This document shows positions 16,157 through 26,343 of a DNA stretch of 51,200 bases, in pieces. Position 1 is the stretch's first letter. Every line of letters starts with the position of its first letter. A model generated the notes under the pieces. The model worked only from the letters and a program-made list of their open reading frames with translations. It was not told the DNA's origin and ran no database searches. The DNA comes from Clostridia bacterium (lineage in GTDB: Bacteria > Bacillota > Clostridia > Christensenellales > DTU072). The stretch spans positions 1-51,200 of the forward strand of contig JAQVTZ010000001.1 in assembly GCA_028699795.1 (NCBI GenBank), given 5' to 3'. The position numbers and the translations under genes are program-made.

Positions 16157-18409
16157 TCAGAGCATCGCACATCCAACGTTGCAGTAGGTTTTTCCGTCTT
16201 TTTCCTTTTTTACAAACGAAAATTGCCCCTTATATGTTTTTCCGTTTGCGGCTGTACATCGTTTTACAAGAATTTTATTGGCAATAAAAGATAGCGCTTC
16301 GGCTTCTGTCAGAGGTTTTTTTGTTCTCTGAATAACGGTTTTGTCGTCCAGAGAGAGTTTCCATCCGCAAGAACGTTGAGAACAATAATACAATTTTTGC
16401 GTTCTTCTTCCCTCTCTTTTCGTGTACAGATATACAGGTTCTCCGCACCACGGACAGTTCCCGCATGTCTTTTTTTCGGTCTGAAAGGAAACGCCCGTCT
16501 CAACGGTTTTAACTTCGTTGATTTTTTCGCGGATGAACGCAATAAAGTCGCGCATAAATTCTTCTTCGGTTGTTTTGTGTGCAACAATTTCGGCTATTTT
16601 TGTTTCCCAATCAGCGGTTATTTTGGGGCTATATATTTCGGGTGGAAGAATTCTTATGACGGACAGTCCCTTTGCGGTCGGGATAAGATAGTTTGTTTTA
16701 CCCTTCTTGAGCGCCTCTATAACGCCCGTATCAAACAGTTTTTTTATGATTTCCGCTCTCGTTGCTTGTGTTCCTATTCCCTTTCCTTTCAGAATAGCGC
16801 CGTTTTCTATGCTCGCGCCCGCGTTTTCCATTGCCGTCAGCAAGGTTGCTTCCGTGTGAAGTTTGGGAGGAGAGGTTTTTTTAGAAATGGAATCGCACTT
16901 TGTAACGTCAACGGTCTGCCCCTTTTGAAGCAGGGGTATTTCTTGTGTGTCTTCTTTTTCCTCTGCATCGTCTTGCTCGTTGTCGTCTTTACCAAAGAGC
17001 TTTTCTTGTATTTCTTTCCATCCTTTTTCAATCGGGCGTATTCCGCCAGACTGAAATTTCATGCCGTTTTTCATCTGAATAACGGCTTTGGTCTGTTCAT
17101 ATTTATAGGGCGTCGACAAGGAGACAATAAGACGGCACAAAACGAGGTTTAGGACGTTTCGGAGGGCTTCGGTCGTAACGCCGTCTTTGGAGGAAGCGCT
17201 GATACTTTTTATGTCGAAGCCCTTGATGTTTTCGGTTGGGATTAACGCATGATGGTCAGTAACTTTTTTATCGTCACAGATGATGTTGTCGATGTTGAGT
17301 CCGATTTCGATGACTCTTTGCGCGCTCGCTCGATAGGGTTCAATATTGCTCAGCTCGATGACCCGCGTTTTTAACAGCGGCACGATGTCGCTTGTTATAT
17401 AGCGGCTATCTGTTCGAGGATAACTGAGCACCTTGTATCTTTCATACAATATTTGGGCGCATGTGAGCGTTTCTGCGGCGGTATACCCGTATCTTCTGTT
17501 GGCGTCTCTTTGAAGTTCTGTTATGTCGTAAAGTTGCGGGCGATTTGTCGCCTTTTTAACCACCTCATAAGAGATAACTGTTCCTTCTTTGCCTTGCTCG
17601 ACTTCTTTTGCCAGTTTCTCTGCTACGGCGCTATTAAGCAAGCGCCCTTCCTCGTCTTTGTCAGAGGCTCTTATCCGTCCTTCGTCGTCTTTTTTCCATA
17701 CGGCTCGAAAGGGCGCGCCGTTACTCAGGGACGCCTCTATTACGAAATAATCCGTGACATGAAAGTTTTCAACGGCAATGTATCTCTTTACGACAAATCC
17801 GAGCGTTGGCGATTGAACGCGCCCGACATTGATTCCTTTTTTGTACTTGATGGTCTCGGCGCGTGACATGCTCATTCCCATTATCCAGTCGGCTTTTTTC
17901 TTGCAAAATTCGCCGCGAATAACAGGCATAAATTCTTCCTCGGTACGCAAATTGTTCATTGCGTGTCGAATTGCCTCATCTGTCATAGACGTTGCGCAAA
18001 ACCGCTTCACGGGCTTTTTGCATCCCGCCTTTTGACGAATAAACCATTGCAGAATATGTCCCTCTGCGCCCATGTCACCACAGTCGATGATATATTCTAC
18101 GTCTTCTCGGTGCATAAGTGTTTTTACGACTTCGTATTGGTCTTTGGTGCTTTCGATAACAACCAGTTTGAATTTATCGGGGACGAGCGGAAGTTCGGCA
18201 TACGCCTCTTGCGCTCTTTCCCCAAACATTTCTTTTTGGGATACGTACCCGTATGCCTCGGGCTCTGCAAGCGTGATTAAGTGTCCTACCGCCCACGTCA
18301 CGATATATCCGTTGCCCTCAAGATAACCTTGCCCTTTTTTACCATCCGCCTTGATTACCCTCGCGATTTCTCTTGCAACGCTAGGCTTTTCGGCAATGCA
18401 TAGAATCAT
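16157..18409 (-). CDS. topB: DNA topoisomerase III (type IA)
   Basis: Type IA topoisomerase that passes single strands and would help resolve plasmid DNA during conjugation and replication. The Toprim domain is at the N-terminus (AEKPSVAREIA at about 6-16, acidic residues near 115-120), the active-site tyrosine in LSYPRTDSRY near 330, and a four-cysteine zinc ribbon near 643-680 (CPWCG, later CSQRSCGW). The length of 750 aa is normal for plasmid TopB. It overlaps the GntR gene by 4 bp (ATGA) and ends the long conjugation operon. Confidence 0.95.
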   Translation of the reverse strand: MILCIAEKPSVAREIARVIKADGKKGQGYLEGNGYIVTWAVGHLITLAEPEAYGYVSQKEMFGERAQEAYAELPLVPDKFKLVVIESTKDQYEVVKTLMHREDVEYIIDCGDMGAEGHILQWFIRQKAGCKKPVKRFCATSMTDEAIRHAMNNLRTEEEFMPVIRGEFCKKKADWIMGMSMSRAETIKYKKGINVGRVQSPTLGFVVKRYIAVENFHVTDYFVIEASLSNGAPFRAVWKKDDEGRIRASDKDEEGRLLNSAVAEKLAKEVEQGKEGTVISYEVVKKATNRPQLYDITELQRDANRRYGYTAAETLTCAQILYERYKVLSYPRTDSRYITSDIVPLLKTRVIELSNIEPYRASAQRVIEIGLNIDNIICDDKKVTDHHALIPTENIKGFDIKSISASSKDGVTTEALRNVLNLVLCRLIVSLSTPYKYEQTKAVIQMKNGMKFQSGGIRPIEKGWKEIQEKLFGKDDNEQDDAEEKEDTQEIPLLQKGQTVDVTKCDSISKKTSPPKLHTEATLLTAMENAGASIENGAILKGKGIGTQATRAEIIKKLFDTGVIEALKKGKTNYLIPTAKGLSVIRILPPEIYSPKITADWETKIAEIVAHKTTEEEFMRDFIAFIREKINEVKTVETGVSFQTEKKTCGNCPWCGEPVYLYTKREGRRTQKLYYCSQRSCGWKLSLDDKTVIQRTKKPLTEAEALSFIANKILVKRCTAANGKTYKGQFSFVKKEKDGKTYCNVGCAML

Positions 18410-18816
18410 TTTGTTCTCCTTGTTGCGGGCGCGTCCTCACGGTGAGGACGACGCGGCGGAGGAGCGAGATTTTCGATTTGTTTAATAATTTCTTCTTTGC
18501 TGACCCCTAACTTATTGCCATAATCGATGGCAGAGACTATTTTATCGTCTAAAATGAGGCGGAGTTTGTCTCGAATCTTTTCGCGCACATACGGCTTAAC
18601 AAAGCATCCGACGCCCATTTTTTTTACGATAATGTCTTCTTCGTGCAGTTTGTCGATTATCTTTTGGGCAGTCGTGTTTCCAATCCCGTATATCTCGGTC
18701 ATTTCAACGATTGTGGGAAGGCGTTCCCCCGCCGCATAAATGCCGTTCATTATTTTGATTTCGAGGTCGGTTTTTACGGCTTCCCACAAATTTATGTTGT
18801 TTCTGGGTACGTTCAT
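18406..18816 (-). CDS. GntR-family (YtrA-like) transcription regulator
   Basis: The 136-aa protein is a GntR winged-helix domain (about 8-75, with the signature LPTIVEMTEIYGIGNTTAQK) plus a short C-terminal helical part, as in the YtrA subfamily; there is no large effector-binding domain. Encoded within the conjugation operon just before topB, it is the best local candidate for binding the two matching inverted repeats at 16071 and 32159. The C-terminal tail is unusually rich in Pro and Arg; palindrome site 4 lies in that coding stretch. Confidence 0.88.
   Translation of the reverse strand: MNVPRNNINLWEAVKTDLEIKIMNGIYAAGERLPTIVEMTEIYGIGNTTAQKIIDKLHEEDIIVKKMGVGCFVKPYVREKIRDKLRLILDDKIVSAIDYGNKLGVSKEEIIKQIENLAPPPRRPHREDAPATRRTK
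18434..18448. promoter_or_regulatory. 15-bp palindrome site 4 (intragenic)
   Basis: Perfect TCCTCACGGTGAGGA within the 3' end of the GntR gene, read in a different frame from sites 3, 5 and 9, where it encodes part of the RPHRED tail. Confidence 0.7.
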
Positions 18817-18834
18817 GGTCGCTCCTTTTGCCTA

Positions 18835-19119
18835 TCATTCTTCCGAAGTTTCGGTTTTTTTGCCGAGTTCGGCAATCTTTCCGTTGGTGATTGCCGCCAA
18901 TACCTCGTCGATGGTAATGCTTCTTTGGTCGAGCTCTTTTGAGAGCGCCATGAGTTTTTCTTGGTTTCGCTTCATGAGTAAATTGTCGAGGTTTGCGGTT
19001 GCCTCTTTAATCTTGACGTTAATCCCCGCACGTCGTTCCTCAATTTCGGCTTTTTTCTCGTTGAGCTGATTTATTTTTTCCTCTTCTTTTCGGATAAGGG
19101 AATCAAGTCGATTTTCCAT
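18835..19119 (-). CDS. DUF4315-family protein
   Basis: Short (94 aa), highly charged protein with a coiled-coil N-terminal half (about 1-55, Lys/Glu heptads) and a short C-terminal helix. Length, composition and place between the surface-protein gene and topB match DUF4315 proteins of clostridial conjugative elements, whose function is unknown. Confidence 0.75.
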   Translation of the reverse strand: MENRLDSLIRKEEEKINQLNEKKAEIEERRAGINVKIKEATANLDNLLMKRNQEKLMALSKELDQRSITIDEVLAAITNGKIAELGKKTETSEE

Positions 19120-19150
19120 GTTTTTATCCTCTTTCTTATTTTTTTACTGC

Positions 19151-20257
19151 TTATTGTCCTTTTCTTTTACGAAGCCATATCCGCACAAAAAGAACCGCAA
19201 GAACCGCAAGAGCAATGATGATAGGAATGAAGTTTGACCGAACGCCCTTTGCTACTCCGTCCCAGAGCCCTTTTTCATCTTTTGATTTGTCGGCGGGCGT
19301 TATTGTTGTGGGCGTGGTTTCTGTCGTTGCTGTGTTTGCGCCCGTTTCCTTTGGGGTGGTGGGCTGAGGCGTCGTCGTTCCGTCGACGGCGGGATTATCG
19401 ATTGTTACGTTTTCAAAAAAATTCACAACTCCTCCCGTGTTGAAACGGAGATAATATATCCAGTCCGTGATTTTTCTGTACGCTTCGGCTTGTTCGGTCG
19501 AGACTTTTGCGAGTGGGCTATATTGGTCGGCGACGTTTGCCCGAAACGAGTCGATGTCCCCCCAATAAGGGTCGGCATCAGGTTTGTCGTTTGAGTATAG
19601 AATGTTAACATAGAGCTCGTAGCGGATAAAACGTTCAAAGAGAGACATGCTGTTCCACTCTTCGATTGTTCCACCCGTATATTCGACATATCGATTTCCA
19701 AATTCTGCAACGGTATAATCGTCGAGTACTCTGTCGTAGCCCGAGTCGCCGTACATGAGTATTGCTGTTTTCATGTATTCGTTAAAGACTTGATTGGCTT
19801 CTTCGTTTGGGGTGTTGGCAACAAAATAAGGCGCGTCTGGGTTTGCCAGTAAGGGGCTGTTTTCAACCACTTTCCAATCCAAATATAAGGTTTCTCCTGC
19901 CGTGGTAAATGATTGCGGCGCAGTCCCGTCCGTATTTTGGATAAGGAATATCCCGTTGCTTGGAAACGATATATACAGGTCGAGCGTTATTCCAATCGGA
20001 ACACTAAATCCGAGCGCCGCACAATCGGCGGTGTAATTTCCCGTATAGGATTTGTTGTTGGCTTTGTCAACCAGTTTGACCTCTACGGTGTCTTTGAATT
20101 GTCCGCCTGTCTCGTCAGCGATGGTAATAACTATCGTGCATGATGGCGCTTCGTCGGTTGCTTCCGTTGCGCGAATTGCGCCGCCCGTATATGTAACAAC
20201 TAGGATTGCGCATGTTATGACCGTTAAAATTGTCCTTGAAAGAGATGATTTTCTCAT
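19151..20257 (-). CDS. exported, membrane-anchored conjugation protein (CD1107/DUF4366-like)
   Basis: The 368-aa protein has an N-terminal signal peptide (about 1-30, hydrophobic core at 10-26), an extracellular part, a Thr/Pro-rich linker (about 295-325) and one C-terminal membrane span at about 340-360 with a basic tail. The layout and position between the CHAP hydrolase and DUF4315 genes match the CD1107-type mobile element proteins. It probably sits on the outside of the membrane as part of the transfer channel or mating surface. The plasmid-encoded signal peptidase could process it, which is inference. Confidence 0.75.
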   Translation of the reverse strand: MRKSSLSRTILTVITCAILVVTYTGGAIRATEATDEAPSCTIVITIADETGGQFKDTVEVKLVDKANNKSYTGNYTADCAALGFSVPIGITLDLYISFPSNGIFLIQNTDGTAPQSFTTAGETLYLDWKVVENSPLLANPDAPYFVANTPNEEANQVFNEYMKTAILMYGDSGYDRVLDDYTVAEFGNRYVEYTGGTIEEWNSMSLFERFIRYELYVNILYSNDKPDADPYWGDIDSFRANVADQYSPLAKVSTEQAEAYRKITDWIYYLRFNTGGVVNFFENVTIDNPAVDGTTTPQPTTPKETGANTATTETTPTTITPADKSKDEKGLWDGVAKGVRSNFIPIIIALAVLAVLFVRIWLRKRKGQ

Positions 20258-20299
20258 GGTGTGTTCCTTCCCTTCGTTTTGTTTTTGCTTTAAGTTAGG

Positions 20300-23065
20300 T
20301 TAGTAGTTCATCAGTCCGTATCCGTATATTGACATGCTGTCTAGCGGGTATTTGTATATGATGACGCTGTTTTGTCGGTTTCCTTCAACCGTATATACAT
20401 TGTCTGCGTCTCTGCCGATTACAAGCCCCACATGGTCGGGCGTTCCGTCTCGGTCATAGTCAAAGAATATGACGTCTCCCGTGACGACACCCTCTCTTCC
20501 GTAGGAGCGTTCTCCCCATCGTCCGTTTTCGGAAAACCATGCCGTGAGGTTTGGACAGTATCGGTTGTTCTCTGTGTATGCGTAATTGCTTTCTTGTCCG
20601 CTTTCCTTCATGCACCACCAAACAAAACACGCACACCACGGACACCATGTTTCGCCCATGCCTGAGCTTCTCAGATAGGGTTGTCCGCCCGTCATTCCCA
20701 CTTGTGTAAGTGCTAGGTCAATTATTGCTTGGTTTGGGGTGCGTCCGCCGTCGACCCACACCACGCCAGAAAGGTCTTGTTCTGTCATTCCTCCGCCGTA
20801 TTGAATCTGAACCATCCGTGCTAGTTCGCGATATAGGGCATATACGTCCATTAGGTTTCGTAATTGATATTCTTCGTCTTCGGTGCGGGCTGTTTTTTCC
20901 AACAATTCATCCATCGGTTGTTGTAAATATTTCATTTCGAGCTCGTTTTGTCCTTCGAGCGTTAGCCAACATTCGTATACTTGATGACCTTCGCACACAT
21001 AATAACCGTTACAATAGTATCGCGTCGCGTAGATTGCCGCTCCGCTCGGGTAGTATCCGACGACCTCCCATACGCTATAATCACAGCTACACTTTTTATA
21101 GGTAAGGTTTTCGTGATAATGTTTTTCTAATGGAAAATTGACACACGAAGAATACGAGGCGTGGTATACGCCGCATGCTTCGCACCAGTTTGGCTCTCCG
21201 CTTCCGTCGTAAATGTCTTGTCCACAATATTCTACTTTGAAGACGTCCGTATATTGAAGTAGCGTGGTCATAATGTTTTCAAGTATCATATATGCGTCGG
21301 ATTCATATGGTACTTGTCCGTACATCAGATAGTCTTTGATTATGATTGCGTTGAACATGGGTTGTACCATGTTTATAAGCTCTTCGTTTGTATAAAATTC
21401 GGCGGTGATTGTTGCCGCATCGGGGGTCATATATCCTTCTGATGTGGTTGTTCGAAAGCGCACGATATCATATGCCCCGCCGTTTACTTCTTGAGTGTCC
21501 CTGCATATAGTAATGACATCTTCAAGCTTCGCGGCGCGGTATGCGGGAATTCCATATGTTGGGTCGGAGATAAACTCGCGAATATCTCGGGTCATAATTT
21601 GTCCGTCCATGCTCACGTCAAATAGCCCACTCAAGAGCCCTCCCGCAACGGCGGCGGGGGCGGTAAGAATTGAAGAGGAGGCGGCAACGATACTGATAAT
21701 CAGAATAAGCGGCAATACGACTTTTCGTCCTGCCATTTTGAATGCGCTTAAAATAGCGTTTACAACGGACTTTCCCGCACGGGCGACTGCGTTTCGCGTT
21801 TTGTTTCGCGCTCTAGCCCATGCCGCTCGTAATCCTTTTTGTCGGACATAATTAAGTCCGTTATAAGTTGCCTTTGTTGCCCGAACGGTCTTTTTTGCGG
21901 TTTTTACGGTTGCTTTGGCAATATTCTTTGTGCCTTTCACGGCGGTTTTCACGCCGTATGTTGAGCCCGTGATTACGTTTCCTGTTGTTGACAGCGCTTC
22001 GTTGTCAGCGCTCGCCAATACTCCCCCGATGCCAATAGCGAGACCGCTTGCCTTTCGGTACGCGAACGGCATGCCCTTTTTAACGGTTGCTGATGCCGTT
22101 TTAACCCCAAGTTTTGCGCTTGTTCTTGCCGCGGTTCTCGTGCGTCTCCATGCGGCAATCGTGGCTTCTCGTGTCTTTGCTTTTACAACATCTGACAGCT
22201 TCGTTTGTCCTGTTTGGATGCTTTTAAGCGAGCGTTTTGCCATGCGCACACGGGTTACTGCGTACTGTCCTTTAACAAAAGCGGTTTGTAGACGCCTCGC
22301 ATAGATGTCTACGGTTGAGGCGATTCTCTGGGATGTTCTAGTTGCCGCAAGCCCCGACTTACTGGCTTGCTCCATCAAGAGTTTTCGAACGCTCTGACTC
22401 GTCATGGGCGACATCGCGCCGCTTGCGAGCCTTGCGGTGTTTGAAAGCGTAACAACCGCCTTTGCCGTAGTTAATGTAACGTCGTATGTGTTTTGTGCTA
22501 CTTTTACTACGCGCTCTATGTTCTGCGGCGCGGTTTTAACCGCGAGCACGGCTAGGTCGGATGCCGTTTGTGCCGCTCTGAATCCGTGCGCGGCGAGAAT
22601 TCCTGCGCTGACGACGCCCGCCGCCGCCGTTGTTCCGATGTCGTCGCTTTGCCCGCTTATTGCGGTTTGGGCTTTGTGGGCGACGATATTTCCCGTCTTG
22701 GAGATGGATGAATACGTGCTTGTCCCCGTTTTTGGAGATAGAGGGTTTTCAGATGTTTTGAGGATGCTTTGCGCGGGCTTATATGTGCTTCCGCCAATTA
22801 TATAGTTGAGATTGTTTTGTATTTTGGCGGATGTTTCTACCGTTTTAACGCTCTCGGTGACAGGACGGGGTGTTCGTTTTCTCTGCTCCTCGGCGTCGCT
22901 TGTCTGGTTCTTTTCAGTCGCGTAAGAAGAGAACGACGTGACGGAGGTTTGCGTAGGCTTTGCCGCCGTCTTAGGCGAGAGCGACGATAGGGCGCTTGCA
23001 TCATAGGTTTTTCCGCCAACGCTATATTTCATGTTGCCGTTTGTTTTTAGCGGGTTGTCCTTCAT
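20300..23065 (-). CDS. CHAP-domain cell-wall hydrolase of the conjugation system (VirB1-like)
   Basis: A cell-wall enzyme that would open peptidoglycan for the transfer channel. Residues 1-440 are Ala/Thr/Lys-rich and probably cytoplasmic or flexible; a membrane span lies at about 448-470. A Cys/His-rich segment follows at about 610-680, possibly metal-binding. The C-terminal 140 aa form a CHAP/NlpC-like amidase with the catalytic cysteine region near 808 (WCPWCACFVWW) and the histidine in DHVGLVIG near 877. At 921 aa it is typical of the VirB1-like enzymes in Bacillota elements. Confidence 0.88.
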   Translation of the reverse strand: MKDNPLKTNGNMKYSVGGKTYDASALSSLSPKTAAKPTQTSVTSFSSYATEKNQTSDAEEQRKRTPRPVTESVKTVETSAKIQNNLNYIIGGSTYKPAQSILKTSENPLSPKTGTSTYSSISKTGNIVAHKAQTAISGQSDDIGTTAAAGVVSAGILAAHGFRAAQTASDLAVLAVKTAPQNIERVVKVAQNTYDVTLTTAKAVVTLSNTARLASGAMSPMTSQSVRKLLMEQASKSGLAATRTSQRIASTVDIYARRLQTAFVKGQYAVTRVRMAKRSLKSIQTGQTKLSDVVKAKTREATIAAWRRTRTAARTSAKLGVKTASATVKKGMPFAYRKASGLAIGIGGVLASADNEALSTTGNVITGSTYGVKTAVKGTKNIAKATVKTAKKTVRATKATYNGLNYVRQKGLRAAWARARNKTRNAVARAGKSVVNAILSAFKMAGRKVVLPLILIISIVAASSSILTAPAAVAGGLLSGLFDVSMDGQIMTRDIREFISDPTYGIPAYRAAKLEDVITICRDTQEVNGGAYDIVRFRTTTSEGYMTPDAATITAEFYTNEELINMVQPMFNAIIIKDYLMYGQVPYESDAYMILENIMTTLLQYTDVFKVEYCGQDIYDGSGEPNWCEACGVYHASYSSCVNFPLEKHYHENLTYKKCSCDYSVWEVVGYYPSGAAIYATRYYCNGYYVCEGHQVYECWLTLEGQNELEMKYLQQPMDELLEKTARTEDEEYQLRNLMDVYALYRELARMVQIQYGGGMTEQDLSGVVWVDGGRTPNQAIIDLALTQVGMTGGQPYLRSSGMGETWCPWCACFVWWCMKESGQESNYAYTENNRYCPNLTAWFSENGRWGERSYGREGVVTGDVIFFDYDRDGTPDHVGLVIGRDADNVYTVEGNRQNSVIIYKYPLDSMSIYGYGLMNY

Positions 23066-23094
23066 TTTTGCCTCTCCTCTTTTTTGGGATACGC

Positions 23095-26000
23095 CTATAA
23101 CGCTTCGTCTTTGTCTTCTTCGATTTTTTCGTTGGGGTCTATCATCGGAGTTGTTTCAATAATGGTTTTTATTTTATACTCGATTTCGGTCTCTGTCATG
23201 TTTTCGCCAAAGCGGGTTGACATGAGCTTGTATAAGTAGGAGTCTTCGGGGAAGCGGTCTTCAAAAGGAACAATTATCTTTTCGGCAAAGATAAGACCGC
23301 TTCCCGCCTCTGCGCCAATAACAAAGCCCATTTGTGTTTCGGATATGTTCAGAAGTTCTGCCAATAGCTTCAAGTCCTCGCCGTTTTGGTTGAGCATCAT
23401 GATGAAGTCTGAGTTTCCTATCATTCCTCGGGCTTTTTCGGTTCGGAGCAAGTCCTCGACGTTTTGCGTCAGTCCTGTAATGCACAGTCCGTATTTACGA
23501 CCTCTCTTGTACAGTTGCTTCAAATATTCTGCTGAGAATTCGTTATTAAACATGACGTGTATTTCGTCGGCGTAACAGTATGTTCGGACGCCCCTGTTCT
23601 TGTTATCAACCATTCTGTTCCATATAAAATCGAAAATGATGGAGAGCGCGATTTGCCGCAGTTGGTCTCCGAGGTCTCGCACATTGAAAACAACCAGACG
23701 GTTGCTTACAGCAACGTTTGTTTTGTTGGCAAAGACATTCATGCTTCCTCGGGTGTAGTATTCTACGCCTACGGCAACCTGTCGTCCGTCCTCAACGCCT
23801 TTTTCCTTGTCGAGTTCGTTTTGCAAATCAAGGAGCGTTGGGATGTACTCTTGGTCAAAGTCATGGCTCATGAATTGCTCGTAACAACGCTTAACGCATT
23901 GGTCAACGATTGTTCGCTGAATAGGGGTAATCGTTGTTTTATTGTCGCCTCTACCCGTTGTTATCATGTCTTCGACAAGAGACATAATAAAGTTAGATTT
24001 TTTGGTAAGTGCTTTTGATTTTTTGAGGTCGATAGAAATGTCTTCTTTGTCGTCTTCGTCGAGTCCGTAATCTTCGGACATATCCATTGGGTTGATGTAA
24101 TAGGAGCTATCGGCGGATATGTCGAGTACCGTTCCGCCAAATGCGCGACAAAAATCTCCGTACTCGTTTTCGGGGTCGATAATCAATATGCTTGTTTCGT
24201 TGTCATGCAGAAGCACGTTGAGAATTTCCTCTTTCGTCGCGAAAGATTTTCCGCTTCCCGATGTTCCCAGAACAAAACCAGAGGGGGTTTTCATGGCAGA
24301 GCGATTTACGATTATTAGGTTTTTGGATATTTGGTTTAATCCGTAATAGTATCCGTGCGGCTGAAATAGCTCTTGATTTGAGAACGGCATAAATATTGCC
24401 GTACTCTCGGTCGTAAGCGTTCTCTCAACGCAGGTCTTTTCGGGCGGGTATCCAAAGGGCATGGTTATCTTATACCCTTCTTCCTGTTGATAGGTCAGCG
24501 GCATAAGCTGAGTTGTGAATTTTCTTGCCTTGCTTTCAACGACCTTGCAATGTTCGTTGAGCTCTTCGATATCCGCTCCGTAGACAAGCAACGTAATGGT
24601 TACAAAAAACATCTTTTGATTTTTGTTCAGCATGTCGTCGTATAGCGCCTCAGCTTGCGCGAGCGCGTCTTTAATACTATGCTGTATCGTTTCGGGGCTG
24701 TATCCCGACCTTATGGCTCTTTTTTCTGCGTCTATTTTGTCCTTTTCAATTCCCGTAAGCTGTTTTTGTACAATCTTTTTTCCCTTGTCCTGTGCTACGG
24801 GCTGTATGCTGAGCGTGGTTGTAACGGGAAAATCATTGTCGCATAACTCGTATAAAAATTCGTCTGAAAGAGATGCGGGGAGATTACTTAAATACAAGGC
24901 GCGGACAAGGCAGTTGTCGATTACCATATCGTTTTTGTTGAATTCAAAGGATGACGGCGCGATATAGTCCTTGCTCGAAATTCCTTGCGTCTTTATGAAG
25001 TCGTAATCGATGCTGAGTTCGCCCTCTCTTCCTTTTCTGAATTTGTCGTGGTAATACTCAAGGCGCTCGGACGTAGAAAGCATTTTGGCGTCGCTTCCGA
25101 TTTTGCGAACGTTTTGGATTACTTCGCTATCGATTTTGTGGAATCGGAGCAATGCCTCGATTGGCGTGTCCGCATCCGTTGTAACGGTCAGGTACTTTTC
25201 CACCTGTATGTCGTTTCTTCCTGCGCGGATTTGACGCTTGAGGATGTTGTTGTATTCGGTTCTATGTCGGTCGTGCTCGTCTCCCGTCAGCGGGTACAAT
25301 ATTTTGTTTTCCTGTTCTTGGAGAGATATTACACGGTTGTCTATTGTGAAGGCAAAACGCATGTCTTCTCCAAAATAGTTCAAAAATTCACACAGTTTAG
25401 AAAATATTATAAGCTGTTCGTCTTCGCGAGCGATTCGGTAATTGATGTCTTGAAGCCGATACATTTTACTAAATTTGTTTGGAGTAATTTCAAACAGCCC
25501 CTCGTCATAATCAGCAATAAAGGGGATGCTTTTTTGTGTCGAGTTCGGAATGACAAGGCGGGCTGTTCTTCTCTTCTGCATCGATGCGTTTTGCTTTCGG
25601 ATAGACTCTTTTCGGCGAACAACCGCTTTTTTTCGGTTGAGTGCGACCGTTTGATGGTATTTTTTCATCAGCGCCCGCTCTTTTTTTGTAAGCATATATC
25701 GCGGGTCGTTTTTCATCTTTTTGTTGATGTCCTGCGCCTTCTCCTCGAGGAGTTCAAATCCTGTTTTTCGCGTTTTTTTATTGTTATTCTTGTTCTCGTC
25801 CCCGTCTGGGGTCACGCCGTTTGCTGATTTTCCCTTTTTTGTCCTCACCGTGAGGAGCGCTACCTCGTCAACGTTAATATTTTCACCGTTTTCTTCGGCT
25901 TCTGTAATCAGCGCCGCTCGTTCCAAGCTGATTGATTTGCGGGTTTTTTCTTCTCTTCTCATTTCTCTCCTCGTTTTCGGACGCTCTTCTTCGAGTGCCA

Positions 26001-26322
26001 TGTTTTGCCAGTTGCGGAAGGCGTTTTCGGTTACATATCTTCTCTTTCGGGGAAACAGGAATTCGTGTTTGAATATCGCGACAACGAATCTTTCCATCGG
26101 CATGCCGTTGAATTTGAAGTATCCAATAGCCAGAATTGGGAGGGCGATTGCAATAATAATCCAAGATAGCGTATCGTCGCCCATATATTTCCGCCCGAAC
26201 CAATATAGGGGAACGCATATAAACAATGCGATGAGGGTCGCTAGGAGCTGTCTCGCATTAAGACCGAGCATAATTTTTTCCTTGTATTTTCTTATTTCTT
26301 CTGGAATTCGTACTGCAATCAT
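23095..26322 (-). CDS. virB4: PrgI-VirB4 fusion: conjugation ATPase
   Basis: VirB4 ATPases power assembly of and substrate passage through type IV secretion channels. The first 110 residues look like a separate PrgI-type membrane protein (start VRIPEEI, two spans at about 25-45 and 55-72). After a Lys/Arg-rich linker of about 150 residues comes the VirB4 body, with Walker A GTSGSGKS near 687 and Walker B around YADEIHVMF near 916. PrgI and VirB4 are often adjacent separate genes, so this is a fusion (1075 aa). The linker coding sequence contains palindrome site 5 (LLTVRT). Confidence 0.92.
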   Translation of the reverse strand: MIAVRIPEEIRKYKEKIMLGLNARQLLATLIALFICVPLYWFGRKYMGDDTLSWIIIAIALPILAIGYFKFNGMPMERFVVAIFKHEFLFPRKRRYVTENAFRNWQNMALEEERPKTRREMRREEKTRKSISLERAALITEAEENGENINVDEVALLTVRTKKGKSANGVTPDGDENKNNNKKTRKTGFELLEEKAQDINKKMKNDPRYMLTKKERALMKKYHQTVALNRKKAVVRRKESIRKQNASMQKRRTARLVIPNSTQKSIPFIADYDEGLFEITPNKFSKMYRLQDINYRIAREDEQLIIFSKLCEFLNYFGEDMRFAFTIDNRVISLQEQENKILYPLTGDEHDRHRTEYNNILKRQIRAGRNDIQVEKYLTVTTDADTPIEALLRFHKIDSEVIQNVRKIGSDAKMLSTSERLEYYHDKFRKGREGELSIDYDFIKTQGISSKDYIAPSSFEFNKNDMVIDNCLVRALYLSNLPASLSDEFLYELCDNDFPVTTTLSIQPVAQDKGKKIVQKQLTGIEKDKIDAEKRAIRSGYSPETIQHSIKDALAQAEALYDDMLNKNQKMFFVTITLLVYGADIEELNEHCKVVESKARKFTTQLMPLTYQQEEGYKITMPFGYPPEKTCVERTLTTESTAIFMPFSNQELFQPHGYYYGLNQISKNLIIVNRSAMKTPSGFVLGTSGSGKSFATKEEILNVLLHDNETSILIIDPENEYGDFCRAFGGTVLDISADSSYYINPMDMSEDYGLDEDDKEDISIDLKKSKALTKKSNFIMSLVEDMITTGRGDNKTTITPIQRTIVDQCVKRCYEQFMSHDFDQEYIPTLLDLQNELDKEKGVEDGRQVAVGVEYYTRGSMNVFANKTNVAVSNRLVVFNVRDLGDQLRQIALSIIFDFIWNRMVDNKNRGVRTYCYADEIHVMFNNEFSAEYLKQLYKRGRKYGLCITGLTQNVEDLLRTEKARGMIGNSDFIMMLNQNGEDLKLLAELLNISETQMGFVIGAEAGSGLIFAEKIIVPFEDRFPEDSYLYKLMSTRFGENMTETEIEYKIKTIIETTPMIDPNEKIEEDKDEAL
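25842..25856. promoter_or_regulatory. 15-bp palindrome site 5 (intragenic)
   Basis: Perfect TCCTCACCGTGAGGA in the poorly conserved linker of the VirB4 fusion (about codon 157), read as LLTVRT. Confidence 0.7.
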
Positions 26323-26343
26323 TTTATTCTCCTTTGATTGGGG

